Shown one piece after another: positions 1 through 8,736 of a DNA stretch of 64,000 nt (within the stretch, counting starts at the first letter, position 1; every line of letters begins with the position of its first letter). The DNA is from CAG-273 sp964618105 (GTDB lineage: Bacteria; Bacillota; Clostridia; TANB77; CAG-508). The notes below the pieces were generated by a model that was not told the DNA's origin, ran no database searches, and saw only the letters and a program-made list of their open reading frames with translations. The translations under genes and the position numbers were made by a program. The stretch lies in contig CAZUAJ010000001.1 of the NCBI GenBank assembly GCA_964618105.1, forward strand, positions 1-64,000. The letters run 5' to 3'.

Positions 1-1083
1 GATTCATTTTTAACACATACTGTAAATGGTGAAAAACGTAAAATAGAAGAACCAATAAGCAATCATGAAGAAGGAATTAAATTAGTTTTAGCTCAATTAA
101 CTCATCCAGAATATGGTGTAATTAGTAGCTTAGACGAAATTGGTGCTGTTGGACATAGAGTTGTTCACGGTGGAGAAAAATTCAGTTCTTCTGTATTAAT
201 AAATGATGATGTTATGGAAGCAATGAAAGAATGCATACCTTTAGCACCACTACATAATCCAGCTGGTATCACAGGAATTGAAGCTTGTAAAAAAGTATTA
301 CCAAATGTTCCAATGGTTGGAGTATTTGACACAGCTTTCCATCAAACATTACCAGAAAAAGCATATATTTATGCTATACCTTATGAATATTATGAAAAAT
401 ATGGAGTAAGAAAATATGGATTCCATGGTACATCACATAGATTTGTTTCAAAAAGAGTTGCTGAAGTTATAAATAAACCAGTTGAAGACCTAAAAATTAT
501 AACATGTCATTTAGGACAAGGAGCAAGCTTATGTGCAGTTGATGGAGGTAAATCAGTTGATACATCAATGGGATTAACACCATTAGCAGGAATTCCTATG
601 GGAACTAGGTCAGGAGATATTGATCCATCAATAGTTACATTTATAATGAACAAAGAAGGCTTAACACCAGACCAAATGGATACTGTATTAAACAAAAAAT
701 CTGGTAAATTAGGAGTTTCAGGAGTTAGCTTTGATGATAGAGATATTGAAAAAGCTATGGCTGAAGGAAATGAAAGAGCAAAACTTGCAATAGATACATT
801 TGTATACCAAGTAATTGGATACATTGGTAGATTTGCAGCTCAAATGAATGGTGTAGATGTTATTACATTTGCCGGTGGTGTTGGAGAAAACGGAATAGAT
901 GTAAGAAAACAAATATGTGAATCACTTTCATTCTTAGGAGTAAAAGTTGATGAAGAAAAAAATAATTGCAGAGGAAAAGAAGTTGAAATTTCAACTGCAG
1001 ATTCTAAAGTAAAAGTATTGGTTATTCCAACAGACGAGGAATTAACTATAGCTAGAGATACTATGGAAATAGTAAGTAAATAA
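1..1083 (+). CDS. ackA: acetate kinase, 5' truncated by window edge
   Basis: Cytosolic acetate kinase, which interconverts acetyl phosphate and ADP with acetate and ATP. This is the ATP-yielding step of fermentative acetate production. The frame is open from base 1, so the N-terminus lies outside the window. Visible family motifs are GHRVVHGGEKF, DTAFHQTLP, KYGFHGTSHR, ITCHLGQGASL and FAGGVGENG, in the order expected for the ASKHA-fold acetate kinases. The gene ends with two adjacent stop codons (TAA TAG) and is followed by an intrinsic terminator. A pta gene would be the usual upstream partner but cannot be seen here. Confidence 0.97.
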   Translation, partial: DSFLTHTVNGEKRKIEEPISNHEEGIKLVLAQLTHPEYGVISSLDEIGAVGHRVVHGGEKFSSSVLINDDVMEAMKECIPLAPLHNPAGITGIEACKKVLPNVPMVGVFDTAFHQTLPEKAYIYAIPYEYYEKYGVRKYGFHGTSHRFVSKRVAEVINKPVEDLKIITCHLGQGASLCAVDGGKSVDTSMGLTPLAGIPMGTRSGDIDPSIVTFIMNKEGLTPDQMDTVLNKKSGKLGVSGVSFDDRDIEKAMAEGNERAKLAIDTFVYQVIGYIGRFAAQMNGVDVITFAGGVGENGIDVRKQICESLSFLGVKVDEEKNNCRGKEVEISTADSKVKVLVIPTDEELTIARDTMEIVSK

Positions 1084-1088
1084 TAGTC

Positions 1089-1120
1089 AAAAATGCGCAT
1101 TTTAATAATGCGTATTTTTT
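1089..1120 (+). terminator. intrinsic terminator after ackA
   Basis: Inverted repeat AAAATGCGCATT / AATGCGTATTTT with one G-T pair and a short loop, followed by a T run. It lies 6 bp after the ackA stop. Confidence 0.8.
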
Positions 1121-1162
1121 GTTACAAGAAACCTAAAAATACAGATTTTTTTGAATTTCTAT

Positions 1163-1190
1163 TTTACAAATGCAAATTTTATGATATTAT
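1163..1190 (+). promoter_or_regulatory. probable sigma-A promoter for the Xer-type recombinase gene
   Basis: TTTACA (1163-1168) and TATTAT (1185-1190) separated by 16 bp, about 70 bp upstream of the recombinase start and downstream of the ackA terminator. This is a consensus match only; AT-rich DNA produces such matches easily. Confidence 0.4.
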
Positions 1191-1258
1191 ATGTGCAAAA
1201 GAAAACTTAACTTTATGAAATGGAACAAGTCAATATTAACAGAAGGAGATTTTAACAA

Positions 1259-2233
1259 ATGATAGATAGAGAAGAAAATCCGCAATTTTTAAATTCATTT
1301 TTAGATTATTTAACTGGTATTTTAAACAAATCAATTAATACTGTAAAAGAATATAATTATGATTTATCACATTTTTTAAAGTTTATTACATATCATTTTG
1401 GACTATCTTCAGAAGAAAATATTAAAGAAATTGATATCTGTAATATGAGTATAGAAACAGTAAAAAAAGTAAAACTAGATGATATACATGCTTTTTTATA
1501 TTATTTGACTGAAAACTATCATAGTAAAGCAGCTACTCGTGCTAGAAAAGCAGCTAGTATAAGAATGTTTTTTGCATATTTAACACAAAAAGCAAATTTA
1601 CTTGAAATCAACCCCGCACAGGGGTTAGAAACACCTAAACTTGACAAAAGACTGCCTAAATATTTAACATTAGAACAAAGCCAAAATTTGCTTAAGGTTA
1701 CTAAATCTGAGTCAGGGGATTTTAAAGAAAGAGATTTTGCGATAATTACTTTATTTTTAAATTGTGGAATGCGTTTATCTGAACTTGTAAATATAAATAT
1801 AAAAGACATAAACTTTTATGATAATAAGTTAAATGTGGTAGGAAAAGGTAATAAAGAAAGAACTATTTATTTAAATAAAGCATGTATTAATGCAATAAAT
1901 TCGTATTTAGCTGTAAGACCTCATGATGGTGTTGAATTTAAATCTAGAGATGCATTGTTTTTAAGTAAAAGAAAAGAACGCATTAGCAATAGAATGGTAC
2001 AAGAAATTGTAAAAAGAGAAATGGCAAAAGCAGGTCTTGATATAAATAAATATTCTGTACATAAATTAAGGCACACCGCTGCTACTTTAATGTATCAATA
2101 TGGAAATGTAGATATTAGAGCTTTGCAAGTACTTTTAGGGCATCAAAGTATTTCAACAACAGAAATATATACACATGTTGAAAATAAACAAGTAAAAAAT
2201 GCTGTTGAAAGTAACCCATTGGCAAATGAATAA
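1259..2233 (+). CDS. XerC/XerD-type site-specific tyrosine recombinase
   Basis: Tyrosine recombinase of 324 residues, of the size and layout of XerC/XerD/CodV, which resolve chromosome dimers at dif. An N-terminal SAM-like core-binding domain (about 8-115) is followed by a catalytic domain with the full set R172 (GMRLSEL), K196 (GKGNKER), H268 and R271 (HKLRH), H295 (LGHQ) and the nucleophile Y304 (TEIYTHV). The start has an AGAAGGAGA ribosome site. The N-terminal domain is about 25 residues longer than in typical XerD, with an insertion around residues 45-70. It sits among housekeeping genes and no attachment repeats are visible, which favours a chromosomal Xer protein over a phage integrase. 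I cannot decide between XerC and XerD. Confidence 0.88.
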   Translation: MIDREENPQFLNSFLDYLTGILNKSINTVKEYNYDLSHFLKFITYHFGLSSEENIKEIDICNMSIETVKKVKLDDIHAFLYYLTENYHSKAATRARKAASIRMFFAYLTQKANLLEINPAQGLETPKLDKRLPKYLTLEQSQNLLKVTKSESGDFKERDFAIITLFLNCGMRLSELVNINIKDINFYDNKLNVVGKGNKERTIYLNKACINAINSYLAVRPHDGVEFKSRDALFLSKRKERISNRMVQEIVKREMAKAGLDINKYSVHKLRHTAATLMYQYGNVDIRALQVLLGHQSISTTEIYTHVENKQVKNAVESNPLANE

Positions 2234-2342
2234 AATCAAAAAATGCTTGTTGATTTAAAAGTAAAATTAGTTTTAATACAAAACATAAATAAATCATATT
2301 GTAATATTATGATATAATTTTAAAAGTAAACGGAGAAATAAA

Positions 2343-3185
2343 ATGGAAGAAAATAAGAAAAATAAACATATTACAATTTGTGGTATCAGTATATGGAGAA
2401 TATTTGCATATTTTATAATTTATAGTGTTGTAGGTTTTGTTATAGAAACAATATTTGGAATACTTACAAAAGGTGTATTAGAAAGTAGAAAAAGCTTTTT
2501 ATATGGTCCATTTTGCAGTATTTATGGATTGGGTGCTGTTTTGATGATATTGCCATTACAGCGTTATAAAAAGAATAATTACACATTATTTATTGCAGGC
2601 TTTTTTATAGGTTCAATAATTGAATATTTTATAAGTCTAATAGGAGAGTTAATATTCAATATTAAATGGTGGGACTACTCAGACCAAATGTTTAATATAA
2701 ATGGTAGAGTATGTGTACTATTTTCACTATTTTGGGGCTTACTTGCTATATACCTAATGTCAGATGTAAATAAAAAAGTTGATAAATTTATAGATTTTTT
2801 AAAAACAAAAGTATCTATTAAAATATTAAAAACTACAATAGTTTTGATAATCATATTTTTAGCATTTGATGCAGTAATTACAAGTTATGCACTACAAATG
2901 TTTACAGTTAGAATAGTACATAATAACAACTTAAATGTAGAAAATAAGCAATTCATAGAAGAACAATATGAAAAAGTTTATGCAAATAATACAAAACAAA
3001 AAGAATTTGTTTTAAAATATTTTGATGATGAAAAAATGATAAAAACATTTCCAAATATAAAAGTTGAGAATGCAAATGGAAATATATTGTTTTATAGAGA
3101 TTATGTAAAAGATATAAAACCATATTATTTTAATTTTAGAGAAAATTCTCGTATAAAGTTAAAGAATTTTTATGAGAATAATTAG
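2343..3185 (+). CDS. CmpB-type (putative ABC-transporter type IV) membrane protein
   Basis: Integral membrane protein of 280 residues matching the PF06541-type 'putative ABC transporter type IV' family. The N-terminal half has about five hydrophobic segments carrying the family signatures VGFVIETIFG, KSFLYGPFCSIYG and NIKWWDYS. A further membrane segment at about 163-185 precedes a charged, Lys/Asn-rich C-terminal tail of about 90 residues. The biochemical role of the family is unknown to me despite the name; no ATPase gene is adjacent. Ribosome site CGGAG 8 bp before the ATG. Confidence 0.75.
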   Translation: MEENKKNKHITICGISIWRIFAYFIIYSVVGFVIETIFGILTKGVLESRKSFLYGPFCSIYGLGAVLMILPLQRYKKNNYTLFIAGFFIGSIIEYFISLIGELIFNIKWWDYSDQMFNINGRVCVLFSLFWGLLAIYLMSDVNKKVDKFIDFLKTKVSIKILKTTIVLIIIFLAFDAVITSYALQMFTVRIVHNNNLNVENKQFIEEQYEKVYANNTKQKEFVLKYFDDEKMIKTFPNIKVENANGNILFYRDYVKDIKPYYFNFRENSRIKLKNFYENN

Positions 3186-3237
3186 ATTTTGTGCTCTATG
3201 CATAATTAAATAATTTGATAAAAAGGGAGAAATAAAA

Positions 3238-3813
3238 ATGGCAAATTCAAAATTAATAGTAGTAGAAGGACCACAAGGAGCAGGAAAAACAACAATTACA
3301 GATTTTTTAAGATATTCATTAAGTTATACAAATTTATATAGACTATCTGGAACAGCTGATAGTTCAAAAAGTGGATTGAAAAAAGCACAAGAAATGTACG
3401 AAACATTACTTGATTATGTAGAAAAATTAGAAAATCTAAGTATCAATCTAGTGTTTGATAGAACATTTTTTACAGAAGAAAACTATTGTAGATTAGGTAA
3501 AAAAGATTATTCATTTACAGAGATTTATAACCAACTTTTAGATAGATTTAGTAAATTTGATTTTGATATATATTATATAACTTTATATTTAGAAGATACT
3601 TCTTTATATGAACAAAGATTAAATAGAAATAATAAAGCAGCATTTGCCGCATCAAAATTTGGAGTGGAAAATAGCATAAATCAACAAAAAGTATATTTAC
3701 AAATGGCTGAGGAAATAAAACAAAAATATCCTAATATAAATGTAATTAATATTAAGTCTGATAGGCCATTAGAAGATGTACAAAACGAAATTAGAGAAAA
3801 AGTAGGATTTTAA
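3238..3813 (+). CDS. dNMP/thymidylate-kinase-like P-loop protein
   Basis: A 191-residue P-loop NTPase with Walker A GPQGAGKTT at residues 10-18 and a DRTFF motif at about 74-78, as in the deoxynucleoside/thymidylate kinase superfamily. The C-terminal half is helical and Lys-rich. It probably phosphorylates a nucleoside or nucleotide, but the substrate cannot be read from the sequence. It is not close enough to canonical Tmk for me to use that symbol. Preceded by an AAAGGGAG ribosome site; 52 bp after the upstream membrane protein, so possibly co-transcribed. Confidence 0.6.
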   Translation: MANSKLIVVEGPQGAGKTTITDFLRYSLSYTNLYRLSGTADSSKSGLKKAQEMYETLLDYVEKLENLSINLVFDRTFFTEENYCRLGKKDYSFTEIYNQLLDRFSKFDFDIYYITLYLEDTSLYEQRLNRNNKAAFAASKFGVENSINQQKVYLQMAEEIKQKYPNINVINIKSDRPLEDVQNEIREKVGF

Positions 3814-3926
3814 AACTAGAAAAAATATAGAAGAAAAAAATACAAAATAAATTTTGAAGAATTAAAACAAAAACAGGAAAAACTATCACATTAAAAGCGA
3901 CGCACGAGAATCAATTTTACTCCTAC

Positions 3927-3964
3927 ACTTTATTGCACAAAACTTTGATTTTGTGCAATAAAGT
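3927..3964. repeat. perfect 16-bp inverted repeat (hairpin)
   Basis: ACTTTATTGCACAAAA (3927-3942) and its exact complement (3949-3964) around a 6-nt loop, in the convergent space between the P-loop gene (+) and rho (-). No long T run follows on either strand, so it is either a poor terminator or another structured element. Bases 3814-3900 include a short open frame (KKYRRKKY...), possibly the remnant of a lost gene. Confidence 0.6.
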
Positions 3965-3975
3965 ATTATAATTTT

Positions 3976-3999
3976 AAGAGGTATTTTTCTATACCTCTT
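3976..3999 (-). terminator. hairpin at the 3' end of rho
   Basis: AAGAGGTAT / ATACCTCTT, a perfect 9-bp stem with a 6-nt loop, 16 bp past the rho stop. The downstream side on the minus strand is AAAATT rather than a U run, so termination strength is doubtful. Confidence 0.45.
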
Positions 4000-4014
4000 T
4001 CCTATATAATTAAA

Positions 4015-5367
4015 TTATTTTGAATTTTTTAAGAAATATGACATTCTATCTAAAAAGTCATTATTATTTTTGGTAGAAACCATTTGTGTAATTAACTCTT
4101 CTGTAACATCTGCAACTGACATTGTTGACATTGCTTTTCTTAATGCAAATACTGTTTCTAATTCTTTTTTATCTAGTAACAATTCTTCTCTTCTTGTTCC
4201 AGATTTATTTATATCAATTGCTGGGAATATTCTTTTTTCTGATAATTTTCTATCTAAGTGAACTTCCATATTGCCCGTTCCTTTGAATTCTTCAAATATA
4301 ACATCATCCATTCTACTTCCAGTTTCAATTAATGCTGTAGCTAATATAGTTAAACTTCCACCGTTTTCTATATTTCTAGCAGCTCCAAAGAATTTTTTAG
4401 GTTTATGTAAGGCACTTGGATCTAAGCCACCAGATAATGTTCTTCCTGATGAAGGAATAGAAAGGTTATAAGCTCTTGCTAAACGTGTAATACTATCTAA
4501 TAATATAACAACATCTTTCTTTTGTTCTGTTAATCTTTTTGCCCTTTCTAACACCATTTCGGCCACTTTTACATGATGTTCAGGAAGTTCATCAAATGTT
4601 GAGTAAATAACATCTCCTTTTATACTACGTTTCATATCTGTAACTTCTTCAGGACGCTCATCTATTAAAAGGACTATTAATTCTACTTCAGGATTATTTA
4701 CTGTAATACTATTGGCAATTTTCTTTAATAATGTCGTTTTTCCAACCTTAGGTTGAGCAACAATCATACCTCTTTGTCCTTTTCCAATTGGTGACATTAA
4801 ATCAATAATTCTCATTGCATATTCATTTGGAGATGTTTCCAATTTGATTCTTTCTTCTGGATAAATTGGTATTAAATCATCAAATTTTTGTCTTCTGTAT
4901 GCTTTTTCAGGTGATTCTCCATTTACTTCACCGACATAAATTAAAGCAGGAAATTTTTCTCCATCTTTTGGCATCCTTGCTATACCTTTTATTTTATCTC
5001 CTTTATCTAATTTAAATCTTCTAATTTGTATTGGAGATATATACACATCTTTAGGTGTAGATAAATAATTTTCTCCTCTTAAAAAACCATACCCATCTGG
5101 AAGAACTTCTAATATTCCTTCTACAATTTGATCATCTGCATTTGTTAATTTATATGTACCATTTGAAGAATCTGATATTGTACTAGAAGACACATCTGTT
5201 TCTATACAATTTTCATAATTAATTGGTTCTTCTTCAGTTTCTATTAATGTTTGTCCATTTAACAATTCATTTATTAGTTCATCTTTTTTTAATTTTGAAT
5301 TATTTTTTATACCTTTTTCCTTTGCTAGTTGACGCAATTCAACTAATGTATAATTTTCTAAATTCAT
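4015..5367 (-). CDS. rho: transcription termination factor Rho
   Basis: Hexameric RNA helicase that ends transcription of untranslated RNA. It has 450 residues. The N-terminal Rho_N helical domain (about 4-36) and a short acidic spacer (about 42-78) come first. A CSD-like RNA-binding domain (about 80-150, DGYGFLRGENYLSTPKDVYIS) follows. The RecA-like motor has Walker A AQPKVGKTT (K210), Walker B VVILLDSITRLARAY (D291), the Q-loop region LSGGLDPSALHKPK and the R-loop region EEFKGTGNMEVHLDRKLSEKR split across the final third. Ribosome site GGGGGAG upstream. A complete, ordinary Rho. Confidence 0.98.
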   Translation of the reverse strand: MNLENYTLVELRQLAKEKGIKNNSKLKKDELINELLNGQTLIETEEEPINYENCIETDVSSSTISDSSNGTYKLTNADDQIVEGILEVLPDGYGFLRGENYLSTPKDVYISPIQIRRFKLDKGDKIKGIARMPKDGEKFPALIYVGEVNGESPEKAYRRQKFDDLIPIYPEERIKLETSPNEYAMRIIDLMSPIGKGQRGMIVAQPKVGKTTLLKKIANSITVNNPEVELIVLLIDERPEEVTDMKRSIKGDVIYSTFDELPEHHVKVAEMVLERAKRLTEQKKDVVILLDSITRLARAYNLSIPSSGRTLSGGLDPSALHKPKKFFGAARNIENGGSLTILATALIETGSRMDDVIFEEFKGTGNMEVHLDRKLSEKRIFPAIDINKSGTRREELLLDKKELETVFALRKAMSTMSVADVTEELITQMVSTKNNNDFLDRMSYFLKNSK

Positions 5368-5528
5368 ATATACACTCCCCCTATATTATAAAATATGCTT
5401 ATATATTCTTTTATCTAATGTTTATTGGAATTATAAAACTAGAATTTAAAATTGAGATTAAAACGAATTATCAATATTCAAAAATAAAACTATTAAATAT
5501 TGAATAAAAATAAATTTGTATAAGATAG

Positions 5529-5556
5529 TGGGATAAGAGTTTTGACTCTTTTCCCA
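5529..5556 (-). terminator. hairpin after divIC
   Basis: TGGGATAAGAG / CTCTTTTCCCA with one mismatch, 13 bp past the divIC stop and between divIC and rho. It separates the two transcription units. Confidence 0.55.
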
Positions 5557-5568
5557 TTATATAAAAAA

Positions 5569-5853
5569 CTATTTACTAATATCAATATACACTTTTTCAT
5601 TTGGCAAATACATATCAAGTTTTTCTCTAGCTACTTCTTCAATATACTCTTTTGAATTTATATTTGCTTTAGTTTCGAGTAATTGTTCTTTCTTATCTTC
5701 TTCAATAGAGATTTGTTCTATATATCTTTCACTATCTGCTTTATATGCATTTAACTCTTTTTGTTGTGCAAAAAAAATATAAATAACATAAATTAAAATA
5801 GCAATAATTAAAATTCTTTTTAAGTTTATTTTTTTATTTTTCATCTGTATCAT
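5569..5853 (-). CDS. divIC: septum formation initiator DivIC/FtsB family
   Basis: A 94-residue bitopic membrane protein with a short basic N-terminus, one membrane helix (about 14-29, ILIIAILIYVIYIFFA) and an extracellular coiled coil (about 32-75) ending in the family signature EEVAREKLDMYLPNE. It acts in the divisome with FtsL and DivIB. AAGGA lies 8 bp before the first ATG, which supports this start. The order yabP-yabQ-divIC is the classical Bacillus/Clostridium arrangement and strengthens the call. Confidence 0.9.
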   Translation of the reverse strand: MIQMKNKKINLKRILIIAILIYVIYIFFAQQKELNAYKADSERYIEQISIEEDKKEQLLETKANINSKEYIEEVAREKLDMYLPNEKVYIDISK

Positions 5854-5915
5854 TTCATTCCTTAATTAATATTTAATAATATTGTAACACACCATAATTA
5901 TATTTTCTACATTTT

Positions 5916-6401
5916 TTATAAAATTCCTTCTTTTTTCTTACAATTTAATTTTATTTTTCTTTTTTTCGGCATAATTTTTACTATATATTGTAATATTTTA
6001 GCGAAAAATATATTTATTTTACAAATAAAAATTTTTGTTGGTTTAATAATCAAAAAATCAAATGTTTTTACGACTAAATTAATTGGGTAAGATATTATTT
6101 TTTTAATAATTTTTATAATAATTACGGAAAATTTTATTACATATTTACTTAGTGTAAGAATATATATAAATATTCCAAATATAATTCCAACAAATATGTA
6201 GCTTCTAATTTCACCTTTGTTAAATTTAAAAATTGAAAACAAGATAATGAAACCAGTCAAAAGCCAGAATAGAATATCTTGTATTGTTGTTAACCAATCT
6301 GCTGTTTTAAAACTCTTTCGCAATATTCTAAAAACATCAAATAAAATACCTATAGATATTCCTGTAACTGTGAATGCAACTAAGCAAAACAATTGATTCA
6401 T
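5916..6401 (-). CDS. yabQ: spore cortex biosynthesis protein YabQ
   Basis: A 161-residue multi-pass membrane protein. It starts with MNQLFCLVAFTVTGISIGIL and has the family pattern GILFDVFRILRK, then two further membrane segments (about 38-62 and 66-90), then a very basic tail. In Bacillus YabQ is needed for spore cortex formation and acts in the forespore-surrounding membrane. It sits directly between yabP and divIC. Its presence is a marker for endospore formation. Confidence 0.88.
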   Translation of the reverse strand: MNQLFCLVAFTVTGISIGILFDVFRILRKSFKTADWLTTIQDILFWLLTGFIILFSIFKFNKGEIRSYIFVGIIFGIFIYILTLSKYVIKFSVIIIKIIKKIISYPINLVVKTFDFLIIKPTKIFICKINIFFAKILQYIVKIMPKKRKIKLNCKKKEGIL

Positions 6402-6418
6402 ATATCTTTTTCACCTTC

Positions 6419-6721
6419 TTATTTAAATATTTTGTTTAAAAATCCTCCACCCTTTTCAATATTATCCTTTTCACTATACATTAATTGAGAAATTGCTCCT
6501 TCTATAGTCACTTCAGATGTGTCTAAGCTTAATTTATTTATACGCAAATTTTCTCCTTTTACTGTAAGCAACCCTAATTCAGTTTCTAAAATAACTATTT
6601 GATCATCAAAACTAAGAACATCTAAAACACCTGTAATATTAAGTCTTTCTCTATTTTCTAAAACTATATTTTGAACAACATTAGTCATGTTTGACATTGT
6701 TTTTCTTTCTTCTAATGGCAT
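6419..6721 (-). CDS. yabP: sporulation protein YabP
   Basis: A 100-residue soluble protein of the YabP/YqfC family (RERLNITGVLDVLSFDDQ, TELGLLTVKGENLRI, VTIEGAISQLMYSE). It is expressed with yabQ in the mother cell programme and needed for cortex assembly. A longer frame opens with GTG at 6730 and ATG at 6727, but the AAGGAG ribosome site (about 6731-6736) would overlap or abut them. The ATG at 6721 has a correct 8-9 bp spacing, so I chose it. Followed after 17 bp by yabQ. Confidence 0.9.
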   Translation of the reverse strand: MPLEERKTMSNMTNVVQNIVLENRERLNITGVLDVLSFDDQIVILETELGLLTVKGENLRINKLSLDTSEVTIEGAISQLMYSEKDNIEKGGGFLNKIFK

Positions 6722-6830
6722 ATTCATCACTCCTTAAAAAACAGTCTATTTATATATATTCAGGTCTTGTCTTATTTAGAACAAAAAAATACAAATCAAT
6801 TTTAATTTTGATTTGTATTTTATATATTTA

Positions 6831-7938
6831 TTACTTTTCTAAATTGAATTTTAAATAACTATCAATAAAACCATTTAATTCTCCATCCATAACAGATTGA
6901 ACATTTCCAACTTCATAATTTGTTCTGTGGTCTTTTACTAAAGTGTATGGGCAAAAAATATATGAACGAATTTGACTTCCCCATGCAATATCCATTTGAA
7001 TACCTTTCAACTCATCAATTGTATTCTTTTGCTCTTTTTCTTTCAAAGTTAATAATTTTGATTTTAGCATTTTCATTGCAGTATCTTTGTTTTGAAATTG
7101 TGAGCGTTCAGTTTGACATGCCACAACAATACCTGTAGGAATATGTGTTAATCTAACTGCAGAAGACGTTTTATTAATATGTTGTCCACCTGCACCAGAT
7201 GCTCTATACACATCCATTTTTATGTCATCTGCATTAATATTAAGCTCAATATCATCTGTTATTTCTGGTAATACTTCGACTGAAGCAAAAGATGTATGTC
7301 TTCTTCCACCTGCATCAAATGGTGAAATTCTAACTAATCTATGTACACCCATTTCTCCTTTTAAATAACCATAGGCATAAGCTCCATTTACAGAAAATGT
7401 AACACTTTTTAAACCAGCCTCATCTCCTTCAAGATAATCCAACTCTTTTACGTCATAGTTATTAGCATTTGCCCATCTTGTATACATTCTGTATAGCATT
7501 TCAGCCCAATCTTGAGCTTCTGTTCCACCTGCTCCCGGGTGAATAGTTAATATTGCATTATTAATGTCATATTTTCCTGATAAAAGAGTGGTTATTTCTA
7601 ATTTTTCGATATTTTTTTCTAAAACAATAGTAGATTTTATCAATTCTTTTATCAATTCTTCATCTTCTTCAATTTGTAAAAGTTCACTCATATCTAACAA
7701 ATTATTAAGTTCAATATTTATTTTTTTAAATACTTCTACTTTAGATTTTAAGCTATTTATTTGCTTTAATATTTTTGAACTATTATCTGCATCATTCCAA
7801 AAATCATTTTTAGTTGTTTGCCTTTCTAGTTCTTTTAACTCTTGTTCTTTATGAGTTACATCAAAGTGAATCACCTATCTGCTTTAAACGTTCTTTTATT
7901 TCTTGCAATTTTTGAAAATTTTCTTCCAACTCTAACAT
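6831..7938 (-). CDS. prfB: peptide chain release factor 2 with +1 programmed frameshift
   Basis: RF2 recognises UGA and UAA and triggers peptide release. The start is ATG at 7938. After 25 codons the frame meets CTT TGA (TGA at 7861-7863) preceded by the Shine-Dalgarno-like AGGTGA. A +1 shift that skips T7863 reads GAT GTA ACT and continues to 6831, giving 368 residues, the normal RF2 length. This is the known autoregulatory frameshift: low RF2 favours slipping at the UGA. The specificity tripeptide SPF (RISPFDAGG) and the catalytic GGQ (SGAGGQHINK) are both present. Located just downstream of secA with one gene between, close to the Bacillus order. Confidence 0.95.
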
Positions 7939-7979
7939 TTTTCCACATCCTCTACTTTAGAATTTTTATCTTAAATAAT

Positions 7980-8663
7980 CTAACTTTTAAAAGATTTTGT
8001 AAAATTATATATATATATGATAAGTATAAATATTAATAATGCTATACTTACATATTGATTTGGAGTAATAATTATACTTAAATGTTCATATCTAAAAATG
8101 TCTAACACTAATTTTGCTAATACAGTTGTAATTAAAGTTATATAAATAATATTTTTACTTTTTTTAAATCTATTACATACAAAAAATATTAATATAAAAG
8201 TTATCGCTTCTATCATTTGAATTGGTAATAATGGAATATTTAAGCCATCAACATATATTACTGAAAATATTCCATTATATGGTATACCATAACAACAGCC
8301 TGCAAAAAAACATGCTATCTTTGTTCCGCTATAAACAAGTGGTAGAGATAATGTTGTGTATTTTATTATTTTATTATTTGAGGGTTGTATTTTTTCAAAT
8401 ATTATTGCAGCAATTAAAACTCCTATTAATCCTCCGTATGATGACAATCCAACTTTTATAAAATTAATTTTTCCTAATATTATTGCTGTATATAGTTTTC
8501 CAAAAATAAATGCAAAAATTATATACATAATAAAAAATAAATATATATTTTTGTATTTATATTTTTCTTTTTTAAAAGAATAGTAAATATAAAACATTCC
8601 GATAATTACAGAAATTAATATAATTATTTTATAAAGCAAAATTGGTGATTTATGTATTATCAT
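7980..8663 (-). CDS. prolipoprotein diacylglyceryl transferase-like membrane protein
   Basis: A 227-residue protein with about seven hydrophobic segments. It carries the Lgt-type pattern SSYGGLIGV (about 73-81), an ACFFAGCCYG stretch (about 116-125) in place of the canonical GRIGNFxNxExxG signature, and a PIQMIE motif (about 147-152). Lgt attaches diacylglycerol to the lipobox cysteine of prelipoproteins. This divergent CCYG-bearing branch may act on another acceptor, so the reaction is inferred. It lies between secA and prfB; its link to secretion is only contextual. Confidence 0.68.
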   Translation of the reverse strand: MIIHKSPILLYKIIILISVIIGMFYIYYSFKKEKYKYKNIYLFFIMYIIFAFIFGKLYTAIILGKINFIKVGLSSYGGLIGVLIAAIIFEKIQPSNNKIIKYTTLSLPLVYSGTKIACFFAGCCYGIPYNGIFSVIYVDGLNIPLLPIQMIEAITFILIFFVCNRFKKSKNIIYITLITTVLAKLVLDIFRYEHLSIIITPNQYVSIALLIFILIIYIYNFTKSFKS

Positions 8664-8736
8664 TTTTATTCTCCAATTAACATCTTATTGAGTTTTTGTG
8701 TTTCTTTATAAAGTATTCAAAACTTTAGGCTTTTAA

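Noticed and set aside
1259..2233. Integrase of a mobile element at the left end
   Set aside because: It has full Xer-type catalytic residues but no nearby attachment repeats or mobile genes; a chromosomal Xer role is simpler.
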